DNA from: an uncultured Paludibacter sp.
GTDB lineage: Bacteria; Bacteroidota; Bacteroidia; Bacteroidales; Paludibacteraceae
Length of the DNA: 28,682 bases
Assembly (NCBI GenBank): GCA_937927845.1
Contig: CALFXE010000245.1
Span: 1-28,682 of the forward strand
Reading direction: 5' to 3'
Made by a program: the position numbers and the translations under genes. Position 1 is the stretch's first letter. Every line of letters starts with the position of its first letter. The notes beneath the pieces were generated by a model. The model did no database searches and was not told the DNA's origin. It saw only the letters and a program-made list of their open reading frames with translations. Shown here one piece after another: positions 1-6,361 of this stretch.

Positions 1-7
1 ATTATAG

Positions 8-50
8 TGGCACGGTTTGACCGAAAAGAGTGGCACTATCAGACCGAAAT
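8..50. mobile_element. Probable insertion-sequence end (IS21-like, remnant or element edge)
   Basis: Two copies of a bipartite motif, TGGCAC-n5-GACCGAAA, start at 8 and 31, a 23-bp spacing. Multiple terminal repeats of this layout are known at the ends of IS21-family elements, and an abrupt transition into the middle of a receptor gene follows at about position 50. No transposase is visible, because the rest of the element would lie to the left of the window. The family assignment is inference from the repeat layout. Confidence 0.5.
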
Positions 51-1001
51 ACACATCAAATTGATGTATTCCTGAACGAAACGATTTTATCGCTTGGTGA
101 AGTTGTTGTTTCTGCTTCATCCACAATAAGCAAAATTAACCAGCGCATTGTTTTTCCGACAAAATTGCAACGAAGCCATTCGGCAAATGGAATGCAACTG
201 TTGAATACAATGATGCTTCCGGGTTTGAATGTAAATCCGATGTTGAATACCATTTCATCGTCCGATGGCGGGAATGTTGTCTTGCAGGTTAATGGCGTAA
301 ACGCCACGACGGAAGAAATTCAAACTTTACAACCTCATCAAATCAAGCGGATAGAATATTCGGATTATGTAGGCATTCGATATGGTCAGGCATCAAAAAT
401 TGTCAATTATATTGTCAAAAGGGACGATAAAGGCGGTGTTGTCGGAATAGATTTAATGAATTCGTTGAATATACTTGCGGGAGGCGATGTGCTTTTTGCC
501 AAATTCAACAAAGGAAAATCTGAATATGCCATCAACTATACAATTGTATTTCAGGATATCAATACGAACAATCGAACCCGCACAAGTTATTATCAATTTA
601 AAGATATACCGCCCCTGTTAAGGGAAGAAATCAATAACGGTGGTGATTATTCGTATCAGAAGCATGATGTTTCGTTAGCGTACAATTATCAGCAAAACGA
701 TTCTACCTTTTTCAATGCAGAGATGACATTGAAGGTCGGGATGATAAAAAATTTCCTGCAATTTTCGTTCACAGCGGGATTCAATCACTTCAATAGTCGC
801 GGAAATCATTATTCGCAAAACCATTCCAATTTCTATTACAGGGCTGACTTGTTGGCGATGTACAAAAAATGGATGTTTATAGCACAACTACAGCCTTTCA
901 ACGAAAGGTTGGAGGGAGAAACAATAATCAAAGATGGCAACTATCATTATTTAGCCATCCAGTACAATGCGAGTAGAGTTTACCACCGGTTACCGGATTG
1001 A
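51..1001 (+). pseudogene. TonB-dependent receptor fragment, broken at both ends
   Basis: The frame reads like the internal part of a Bacteroidetes TonB-dependent outer-membrane receptor. It starts at the end of a carboxypeptidase-regulatory-like domain (FLNETILSLGEVVVSAS), continues through a plug domain (about 100 residues, with VLQVNGVNATTEEIQTL and IKRIEYSD...VGIRYG), and then enters alternating beta-strands of a barrel. No signal peptide or CarboxypepD_reg beginning is present, because the 5' side runs into the IS-like repeats. The only in-frame start (GTG at 30) lies inside those repeats and is unlikely to be real. The 3' side ends near 960-967, where the reading passes out of frame into an integrase gene and stops at 1001. 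A full receptor of this class is 700-1000 residues, so about a third remains. It is almost certainly non-functional; an assembly chimera is the alternative explanation for the double break. Confidence 0.7.
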
Positions 1002-2151
1002 TGTGTCAAAATGGGATGCTGAAAAGCAACGAGTAAAAAATGGCTGTACAAACAAGTTGAAACAAACATCAGCTGAAATTAACAGTGATCTGTCGAATTA
1101 CTTCACTGAAATTCAAAATATTTTCAAAGAGTTTGAAGTGAAAGACGAAATGCTAACAACAGTTCAACTTCGTGAAGCTTTTAATCTTGCAACAAAGAAA
1201 ATGGATACGGAAGATAATTCTGTTCAGGAAAAACCTGTATTGTCCTTTTGGAAAGTGTTTAATGAATTTGTTTCAGAAAATAGCAAGCGAAATAATTGGG
1301 CTAATGGAACTTTACAAAAATTTAATGCCTTAAAAAAACATATTGAAAAATGGAAATCAGAGCCAACAATGGACGACTTTTCAGAAAAAGGACTTTCCGA
1401 TTTTGCTGATACACTATACAAACAAGACTTGAAAAATTCTACAATTGACAAACAAATAGGATTGTTGAAGTGGGTGCTTCGCTGGTCTGCATCTAAGAAT
1501 TTGACATCGGATAACGCTTTTTTGAACTTCAAACCCAAATTAAAAACCGCACGGAAAACAGTCGTTTTTTTGGATGCTCAAGAATTAAAACAACTAACAG
1601 ATTTTGAGATACCTGAAGATAAAAAATACTTAGAAAAGGTTCGTGATATTTTTCTATTTTGTTGCTACACGAGTTTGCGTTATTCAGATGTTTGCAATTT
1701 ATGTCATTCAAACATAAAAGGTTCTTACATAGACATAGTAACGATAAAAACCAACGACAGAATTGTCATTGAATTTAATGATAAGAGTAAAGCCATATAC
1801 GAAAAATACAGAGATTTTCACTTTGAGGGTGGAAAAGTATTTCCTGTAATTTCCAACCAAAAAATGAACGATTATTTGAAAGATTTGGCAGAATTAGCAG
1901 GGCTTGACAATCCCGTGCATCAAACACATTACAAAGGAAATGAGCGCATTGAAACCATTTTGCCAAAATATGCCGTACTAAGTACCCATGACGCGCGTCG
2001 CACTTTTATCTGTAATGCCCTTTCACTTGGCATTCCGGCAAATGTGGTTATGAAATGGACGGGACACAGCGATTATAAGGCAATGAAGCCCTACATCGAC
2101 ATTGCCGACGATATTAAAGCGAGTGCCATGAGTAAGTTTAATCAGTTATAA
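967..2151 (+). CDS. Tyrosine recombinase/integrase, N-terminally truncated
   Basis: A tyrosine site-specific recombinase of the Bacteroidetes ICE type. Residues 1-30 (VEFTTGYRIDVSKWDAEKQR) are the last part of the arm-DNA-binding domain. Residues 90-190 are the SAM-like core-binding domain, and 200-394 are the catalytic domain. The catalytic set is complete: R238 (TSLRYSD), K261, H341 and R344 (STHDARRTF), H367 (GHSDY) and nucleophile Y376 (MKPYIDI). Relatives have roughly 25-35 more residues before the VEFTTGY segment, and here that part is replaced by receptor-gene sequence. The ATG at 967 appears to be fortuitous. Lacking its normal promoter and N-terminal arm, the gene may be silent or impaired in arm-site binding even though the active site is intact. 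It may be the relict integrase of an older element rather than the one driving the ICE seen further right. Confidence 0.8.
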   Translation: MRVEFTTGYRIDVSKWDAEKQRVKNGCTNKLKQTSAEINSDLSNYFTEIQNIFKEFEVKDEMLTTVQLREAFNLATKKMDTEDNSVQEKPVLSFWKVFNEFVSENSKRNNWANGTLQKFNALKKHIEKWKSEPTMDDFSEKGLSDFADTLYKQDLKNSTIDKQIGLLKWVLRWSASKNLTSDNAFLNFKPKLKTARKTVVFLDAQELKQLTDFEIPEDKKYLEKVRDIFLFCCYTSLRYSDVCNLCHSNIKGSYIDIVTIKTNDRIVIEFNDKSKAIYEKYRDFHFEGGKVFPVISNQKMNDYLKDLAELAGLDNPVHQTHYKGNERIETILPKYAVLSTHDARRTFICNALSLGIPANVVMKWTGHSDYKAMKPYIDIADDIKASAMSKFNQL

Positions 2152-2245
2152 GGACGGATTAAGAGTTTTTCTGTGCATTTTATTGTAGTTACATAAATTT
2201 CATCTTTACATTTATACATGGAAAACGTTATAAAATATAAAAACA

Positions 2246-2278
2246 TTGCATGTATATCTGTAATATTTGTTATATTTG
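2246..2278 (+). promoter_or_regulatory. Bacteroidetes-type promoter for the AAA ATPase gene
   Basis: A perfect TAnnTTTG box (TATATTTG, 2271-2278) lies 29 bp before the ATG at 2308, with a TTG at 2246-2248 as a possible -33 element. The 156-bp gap after the integrase holds no other recognisable signal. Confidence 0.55.
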
Positions 2279-2307
2279 CAGAGAACTAAATTTATAAAGC
2301 AATTAAT

Positions 2308-3537
2308 ATGACGAAATTTCCAACCGTACTCCACAGCAGAGATACTTATATTGAACGCATAAAGCCATTTATGCAGACACCTATCGTAAAAGTAATGATT
2401 GGGCATCGAAGGGTGGGCAAAAGTTATATTCTTTATCAACTTATTGACGAAATAAGGAATAACGAGCATGATGCCAATATCATATATATCAACAAAGAAG
2501 ATATTGACTATGTGGATATTATATCTTCAAAAGACCTGCATGATTATATTGCATCACGATTGATGAGTAAAAGGAAAAACTATATTTTTATTGATGAAAT
2601 TCAAGAAATAGAAGATTTCAGAGTTGCCATACGCTCCTTAGCACTGGACGACAGTAATGATATTTACATTACCGGAAGTAACTCAGAGATGTTTTCGAGC
2701 GATTTGGCAAACGAACTTGGCGGCAGGTATGTTGAATTTAAGATATACAGCCTTTCCTATGCCGAGTTTCTGGATTTTCACAAACTGAATAATGACGATG
2801 AGTCGCTGGAAAAATACATCCGTTTTGGCGGATTGCCTTACCTAATCCACTTGCCAATGCGTGAAGAAGTGGTAATGGAATATATTCGGTCGGTTTATTC
2901 AACCATTGTTCTTCGTGATGTTGTTGCTCGCAATAATATCCGCAATACAGCCTTTTTGGAACAATTAATCCGTTTCTTGGCAAATAATATCGGAAGTCTT
3001 TTTTCTTCGAAAAGTATCAGTGATTTTTTGAAAAGTCAAAATATACGAATGTCGCCAACGTTGGTGTCCGAATATGCAGACTCTCTGGTTTCAGCATTTG
3101 TGGTTCATCGCTTAGGACGTTATGATATTGTTGGGAAACGTTTATTTGAACGTGGAGAAAAGTACTTTTTCGAAAATATGGGAATCCGCAATGTGGTGGC
3201 GGGCTACAAACCGCAAGACAGAGCAAAACGATTGGAAAATATTGTTTGCAATCATTTGTTGTATTGTGGCTATGAGGTAGCTGTGGGGACACTTTCGAGC
3301 GAGGAAATCGATTTTGTTTGTACACGAGCCGGCGAAACCTTATATGTACAGGTCGCGGTAGAATTGTCTAAACCCGAAACTATCACCAGAGAGTTTGGCA
3401 ATTTGTTGAAGATAAAAGACAATTATCCCAAAATAGTAGTATCCGGCGAACGTTCATTCGAAAATACTTACGAAGGAATAGAACACATTTACATTCGAGA
3501 TTTTTTGACTTCTTCCGTTACTCCTAAAATTGTGTAA
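2308..3537 (+). CDS. AAA ATPase with C-terminal DUF4143 domain
   Basis: A 409-residue member of the AAA_14 plus DUF4143 family, common in Bacteroidetes and archaea. The physiological role of this family is mostly unknown. Walker A is GHRRVGKS at 32-39 and Walker B is IFIDE at 93-97. A sensor-like ITGSNSEMFSSDLA follows at 121-134, then the family hallmark GGRYVEFKIYSLSYAEFL. The C-terminal third (about 310-395) contains EIDFV...YVQVAVEL, the PD-(D/E)XK-like fold seen in DUF4143. Length is normal and both ends look intact. It has its own promoter and is followed by a degenerate non-coding stretch, so it appears monocistronic. Such genes are frequent passengers of genomic islands; a nucleic-acid-processing or defence role is possible but unproven. 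Confidence 0.88.
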   Translation: MTKFPTVLHSRDTYIERIKPFMQTPIVKVMIGHRRVGKSYILYQLIDEIRNNEHDANIIYINKEDIDYVDIISSKDLHDYIASRLMSKRKNYIFIDEIQEIEDFRVAIRSLALDDSNDIYITGSNSEMFSSDLANELGGRYVEFKIYSLSYAEFLDFHKLNNDDESLEKYIRFGGLPYLIHLPMREEVVMEYIRSVYSTIVLRDVVARNNIRNTAFLEQLIRFLANNIGSLFSSKSISDFLKSQNIRMSPTLVSEYADSLVSAFVVHRLGRYDIVGKRLFERGEKYFFENMGIRNVVAGYKPQDRAKRLENIVCNHLLYCGYEVAVGTLSSEEIDFVCTRAGETLYVQVAVELSKPETITREFGNLLKIKDNYPKIVVSGERSFENTYEGIEHIYIRDFLTSSVTPKIV

Positions 3538-3582
3538 ACAAAGAAATCATTACTCAACAACCTAAAAGCAAATAATGAATTA

Positions 3583-3675
3583 ATGAGTAAGAGAGAAATT
3601 CTAAATTTTGATCTTATAGCAGATTTATTTAGCAAAGAGTTGTTAGAGCCTTTACGGAATAAAATGGAAGATTAA
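3583..3675 (+). CDS. Short ORF, possible N-terminal remnant of a small protein
   Basis: ATG to TAA gives 30 residues: MSKREILNFDLIADLFSKEL followed by LEPLRNKMED. The peptide is strongly amphipathic and ends in a charged helix, like the N-terminus of small ICE-encoded helix-turn-helix proteins, but no HTH follows before the stop. It could be a truncated gene or a genuine micropeptide. There is no obvious promoter; it follows the AAA ATPase gene by 45 bp in the same direction, so it could be co-transcribed. Confidence 0.3.
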   Translation: MSKREILNFDLIADLFSKELLEPLRNKMED

Positions 3676-3721
3676 AAACAGATTTGAGGCTATTAAATCC
3701 AATCGGTTTTTGGGCGTAAAA

Positions 3722-3759
3722 AAGGGTGTAAATCTCATAACAACTTGATTTACGCCCTT
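3722..3759 (+). terminator. Hairpin, probable transcription terminator
   Basis: The arms AAGGGTGTAAATC (3722-3734) and GATTTACGCCCTT (3747-3759) pair along 13 positions with a single G-T wobble around a 12-nt loop, followed by TTTATT. It is well placed to end transcription from the AAA ATPase gene. It is enclosed by a second inverted repeat, GAGGCTATT (3686-3694) and AATAGCCTC (3781-3789). Confidence 0.55.
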
Positions 3760-4002
3760 TATTGCGGTATGGACGGGACAAATAGCCTCCGTCTAAATGC
3801 TTTATTATCAATCAATTACTATCCTCGGAAAATCATCTCCACCTCCTGCTCCACTAAGGAAAAATGTGTTGACTATCAACGATTTAGCAATTATTTCAAA
3901 GTGCGATTAATATTTATGCAAATATAGGCATTTTCCGGAATATAGACAAGAGAATCTTAGAGTTTTTGATGCGATTTCACAAAAAGGGAAAAGTAGTTTT
4001 GT

Positions 4003-4701
4003 TTATAAAGTAATCGGGAATTGCTTATAAAATTTCAGTAACGTTATCGTTTCGGTGCGAAGTTTAGTGCGGACGAACTTTTTCATATCCTCGTCCATCA
4101 ATTCACCCAGACCATTAAGCATCCCTTTGTCGCTCACCCCTTCCAGTGTGTCGATACATTTTTGCAGGTAATCAGCCAAAGGCATTGCCATTCGTGTTTC
4201 AACAATGGATTTATTCACAGGGGTTTTGTTGTTCATGAAGAACCAACAATCGAATATATCTCGGTTAGTTATGGCTGTGCGGTCAAGCATGGCGCATAGC
4301 TTATGTGCAAACATATCCGGGGCGACCATTACCTGCATATTGACACCAAGCAGGTTCTTTATTTCGTAACGGTCGTTAAAACTCCTGTTGGATATTTCGA
4401 CTTTGAGTTTTCGTTCTCCCACGCCATAATCTAAAACGCATATGATTCCGTAGAATTTCTTCGCTTCATCGTGGATCACGCCATGTTTTAGCAGGATTTT
4501 ATGGACTTTTCCATAGACCATATCCTCCTTGTCGGGATTCAACAGATTGAAGTCCAGATCGACTGAAAATCGAGGTAAGTCATAAAAAAACAAGAGAGCC
4601 GTTCCACCTTTGAACCCGAGAATGCCCGCCAATTCCTTGTCCTCATATATCTCTTTGAGGATTTGAAACAGGAAAAACTTATGCTTATTGATATCAACCA
4701 T
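4003..4701 (-). CDS. abiEii: AbiEii/AbiGii-type nucleotidyltransferase toxin
   Basis: A 232-residue protein of the AbiEii toxin family, whose members act as nucleotidyltransferases and block growth when not neutralised (type IV toxin-antitoxin). The nucleotidyltransferase signature is intact: GFKGGTALLFFYDLPRFSVDLDF at residues 29-51, with the GG(T) loop at 32-34 and acidic D48 and D50. The helical C-terminal part includes APDMFAHKLCAMLDR and NRDIFDCWFF, also typical of the family. The gene overlaps the upstream antitoxin gene by 8 bp, indicating translational coupling. Such pairs give phage abortive infection or stabilise mobile elements. The family call is secure; toxin activity is inferred. 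Confidence 0.87.
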   Translation of the reverse strand: MVDINKHKFFLFQILKEIYEDKELAGILGFKGGTALLFFYDLPRFSVDLDFNLLNPDKEDMVYGKVHKILLKHGVIHDEAKKFYGIICVLDYGVGERKLKVEISNRSFNDRYEIKNLLGVNMQVMVAPDMFAHKLCAMLDRTAITNRDIFDCWFFMNNKTPVNKSIVETRMAMPLADYLQKCIDTLEGVSDKGMLNGLGELMDEDMKKFVRTKLRTETITLLKFYKQFPITL

Positions 4702-5263
4702 TTTTTAGAAGTTTAGCCACCCGTTTTTCCAACGCTGCCGATTTGTACGCAGGAAGAATCCGGTCGATCAATTGCCTGTCGAGTGGGTTTATGTTGTCGA
4801 AATAAAAATCTTTGTTGAGGTATAGCATATCCAAAAACGCCCTTTCGGGAGTCGCTATATTGACATTATCCTTACGAAGAATCCCAGTGGTATCTATGAT
4901 AATCTCCTCCTTGATCCTGCGATAACTGTAAATACTTCCGTCCACCTCTATCTCACGGCTAAGATAGCTGACGCTTGTACAGCGGGAATCATATTGAAAA
5001 ATGATTCCCGCCTGTTGTAATACGTATTCCAGTGAGATATAAGAGGGAGTATAGAGTAGATTGGCAAACTCCAAGGGGTTATAGTCCGGCTTGGCATAAA
5101 TTCCTTTACGAGGATTCAGAAGCCTTCCTGTCTGCACGTAATAACCCATTTTGTTAGCCAAGTATTTATTTTCCGCTCCCGTGAAAAGCATAGCGATATT
5201 TGGCAACCGAAACACCGTCCGTTTGTCTTTGTAGATATCAAGTATATAATCTGCCTCTTTCAT
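4694..5263 (-). CDS. abiEi: AbiEi-type antitoxin/transcriptional regulator
   Basis: A 189-residue partner of the AbiEii-like toxin. The N-terminal third (MKEADYILDIYKDKRTVF... and YYVQTGRLLNPRKGIYAKP) matches the winged-helix AbiEi domain, in which the wing precedes an L-x-x-x-R-x-G-x-Y motif. The C-terminal half (ATPERAFLDMLYL) is the conserved AbiEi segment that supports antitoxin function. AbiEi proteins repress their own operon by binding inverted repeats upstream, and a suitable inverted repeat overlaps the promoter here (5263-5307). The order antitoxin then toxin with an 8-bp overlap matches abiE operons. Confidence 0.85.
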   Translation of the reverse strand: MKEADYILDIYKDKRTVFRLPNIAMLFTGAENKYLANKMGYYVQTGRLLNPRKGIYAKPDYNPLEFANLLYTPSYISLEYVLQQAGIIFQYDSRCTSVSYLSREIEVDGSIYSYRRIKEEIIIDTTGILRKDNVNIATPERAFLDMLYLNKDFYFDNINPLDRQLIDRILPAYKSAALEKRVAKLLKNG

Positions 5264-5335
5264 TCGTGAACCACAAACACTAATATTTCATGCTTTCAGT
5301 TCACAAATATAGAAAAATAATAATGAAATTGCAAA
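5263..5335 (-). promoter_or_regulatory. abiE promoter with inverted-repeat operator candidate
   Basis: Read on the minus strand, a TTTG (5332-5335) and a perfect TAnnTTTG box (TATATTTG, 5304-5311) are separated by exactly 20 bp, the canonical Bacteroidetes spacing. Two inverted half-sites flank the transcription start: TTCGTGAACC (5263-5272) and AGTTCACAAA (5298-5307), sharing the core GTGAAC/GTTCAC with centres 35 bp apart. One overlaps the -7 box and the other abuts the start codon. AbiEi family repressors bind paired inverted repeats, so this is a good autoregulatory operator candidate. Confidence 0.65.
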
Positions 5336-5433
5336 TAATGGATGACTACATAATTTCATGCATACCAACCCGCCTGTACTCGAACCCTCGGTACAAATAA
5401 CCCTTGGATTATAGGTAATTTGGCAGGAATCAT

Positions 5434-5441
5434 TATCTTTG
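5434..5441 (+). promoter_or_regulatory. Promoter -7 box for the structured leader
   Basis: TATCTTTG matches TAnnTTTG and would start a transcript near 5448, giving an untranslated leader of about 250 nt before the ATG at 5697. No well-spaced TTTG is visible upstream (TTTG at about 5420 is too close). Confidence 0.5.
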
Positions 5442-5553
5442 CAGCAGATAAATAGAATTTTGACGGAGTTAAATTCCGTTTAGATATAACATAACGTTCG
5501 CTGAACGTCTCATTGCGAAAACTGGTAATTTTCTATTAGAAGAGACAAAGCGC

Positions 5554-5601
5554 ATGTTCATGCTATACGTAAGTATAGCGTGGGTTGCTTGTTTCTTCTA
5601 A
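5554..5601 (+). CDS. Putative leader peptide MFMLYVSIAWVACFF
   Basis: A 15-residue, almost entirely hydrophobic peptide encoded exactly inside the central hairpin of the leader. It is preceded by the purine-rich AGAAGAGA (5538-5545) at ribosome-binding distance. Its codons cover both arms of the GTAA-capped hairpin, and its stop codon is the last base triplet of the TTAGAAG/CTTCTAA stem. A ribosome stalled early or in mid-peptide would unfold the hairpin and release AGCGTGGG for antiterminator pairing. This placement is what one expects of a regulatory leader peptide, but its translation is inferred. Confidence 0.55.
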   Translation: MFMLYVSIAWVACFF

Positions 5602-5631
5602 AGGCATACCAGTGCCTCGCAATGGAACAAT

Positions 5632-5654
5632 GCGTGTCCCACGCTTCTTTTTTG
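5632..5654 (+). terminator. Intrinsic terminator inside the leader (attenuator)
   Basis: The stem GCGTG (5632-5636), TCC loop and CACGC (5640-5644) is followed by TTCTTTTTTGG. It sits upstream of the coding region, so it must be bypassed for expression. Its 3' arm can instead pair with AGCGTGGG at 5577-5584, an 8-bp alternative. Confidence 0.65.
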
Positions 5655-5696
5655 GTGTGCAGCGAGCAAGAATATGAACAGTTAAATTCAATAAAC

Positions 5697-6227
5697 ATGA
5701 AAAAGATTATTCTTTGCATCATTGCTTCGCTCGATCAGTGCATCGCAGAACTGGATGGCAGCTTGGAATGGCTAACCGAATTTTCAAATTCCAAAGAAGT
5801 GGCAGACCATGATAAAGACCTATTGGCTTCGGTTGATACGGTTATTATGGGCGGACGTGCTTATCGAGAATTTCTAAACATGGATATTATCTGGCCGTAT
5901 TCGCAGCAAACAACTTACGTAGTTTCCCATCATAATTGGGGAGAAAAGGAAAATATAAGTTTCATAACAGAAAATATTATTGAAACAATCTCCGAACTTC
6001 GTAATCAAAAGGGAAAAGATATTTTGTTGGTTGGTGGTGGCGAATTGACATCAATGTTTCTTAATGCAGACTTAATTGATGAAATGCATATAACCTACAT
6101 TCCTGTTATTCTTGGTAATGGTATTCCATTATTTCCCGGACAGCTCAAAGAATCCAAATGGGAATTGGCTAGAAAAGATGTGCTACCTTATGATGTAATA
6201 ACAATTAGTTATTTAAAAAGTAAGTAA
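5697..6227 (+). CDS. RibD C-terminal/dihydrofolate-reductase-like family protein
   Basis: A 176-residue protein of the RibD_C (DHFR-like fold) family, a stand-alone reductase-like group often annotated as dihydrofolate reductase family protein. MKKIILCIIASLDQCIAELDG is the N-terminal strand and substrate-side motif (usually SLDGxIA, here SLDQCIA). VIMGGRAYREFL carries the MGRxTYE-like nucleotide-binding motif. ILLVGGGELTSMFLNADLIDEMHI is the conserved GGG(x)L...LIDE segment, followed by PVILGNGIPLF. All motifs are present and length is normal. The ATG at 5697 is chosen because the upstream in-frame extension to 5580 crosses the leader structures and terminator. Proteins like this occur in Bacteroidetes ICEs near resistance genes; the substrate is unknown and drug-related reduction is only a possibility. 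Confidence 0.82.
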   Translation: MKKIILCIIASLDQCIAELDGSLEWLTEFSNSKEVADHDKDLLASVDTVIMGGRAYREFLNMDIIWPYSQQTTYVVSHHNWGEKENISFITENIIETISELRNQKGKDILLVGGGELTSMFLNADLIDEMHITYIPVILGNGIPLFPGQLKESKWELARKDVLPYDVITISYLKSK

Positions 6228-6312
6228 CCAGCAGATAAATATTTTTAGTTAGACTACTTATCTCCCATATTAGCGTAACTATCAATCAGTAAAGTGTTTC
6301 TTTTTTTATAGC

Positions 6313-6320
6313 TATCTTTG
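6313..6320 (+). promoter_or_regulatory. Promoter -7 box for the two-component genes
   Basis: TATCTTTG matches TAnnTTTG, 41 bp before the response-regulator ATG at 6362. No TTCTAA repeats like those before mgtA occur here, so autoregulation through that motif is not evident. Confidence 0.5.
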
Positions 6321-6361
6321 TAGTCTCAATATTAAGAATTTATATTTCAACGGACATCAAT

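Larger units (their letters stand above)
3538..4002. other. Gene-poor stretch with remnants and nested inverted repeats
   Basis: These 465 bp lie between convergent genes and hold no full-length gene. I see a 30-codon open frame at 3583-3675 (+), a nested inverted-repeat structure at 3686-3789, a perfect minus-strand TAnnTTTG box (3919-3926), and downstream of it a short minus-strand frame (3808-3906) ending in a Gly/Asp-rich peptide. The mixture looks like decayed small genes rather than a designed spacer. Confidence 0.5.
5448..5696 (+). promoter_or_regulatory. Long structured leader with attenuator architecture
   Basis: About 250 nt of mRNA leader with nested stems. Small hairpins: ACGGA/TCCGT (5463-5467, 5475-5479) and ACGTTC/GAACGT (5494-5499, 5503-5508). 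The outer stem is CATTGCGA (5511-5518) with TCGCAATG (5617-5624), continued by ACTGGTA (5521-5527) with TACCAGT (5607-5613). The next is TTAGAAGAGACAA (5536-5548) with TTGTTTCTTCTAA (5589-5601). The inner hairpin is CATGCTATAC (5559-5568), a GTAA (GNRA) loop, and GTATAGCGTG (5573-5582). A terminator follows at 5632-5650. The segment AGCGTGGG (5577-5584) is complementary to CCCACGCT (5638-5645), so freeing it would destroy the terminator. A 15-codon ORF (5554-5601) runs through the inner hairpin. I do not recognise a named RNA family. Confidence 0.7.

Noticed and set aside
30..50. GTG at 30 as the start of the receptor gene
   Set aside because: It lies within the repeated IS-like motif, has no signal peptide after it, and the protein begins mid-domain.
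3745..3927. 60-codon plus-strand frame across the decayed intergenic stretch
   Set aside because: It begins inside a hairpin arm, has no promoter and shows no recognisable composition or motif.
5366..5400. tRNA-like T-arm (GGTTCGAGT on the minus strand) suggesting an att site in a tRNA gene
   Set aside because: The flanking bases do not pair as a T-stem and no acceptor or anticodon arm can be folded.
5580..5696. N-terminal extension of the RibD_C-family protein from a GTG at 5580
   Set aside because: The extension crosses the leader hairpins and terminator and lacks family similarity; the ATG at 5697 begins exactly at the first conserved strand.
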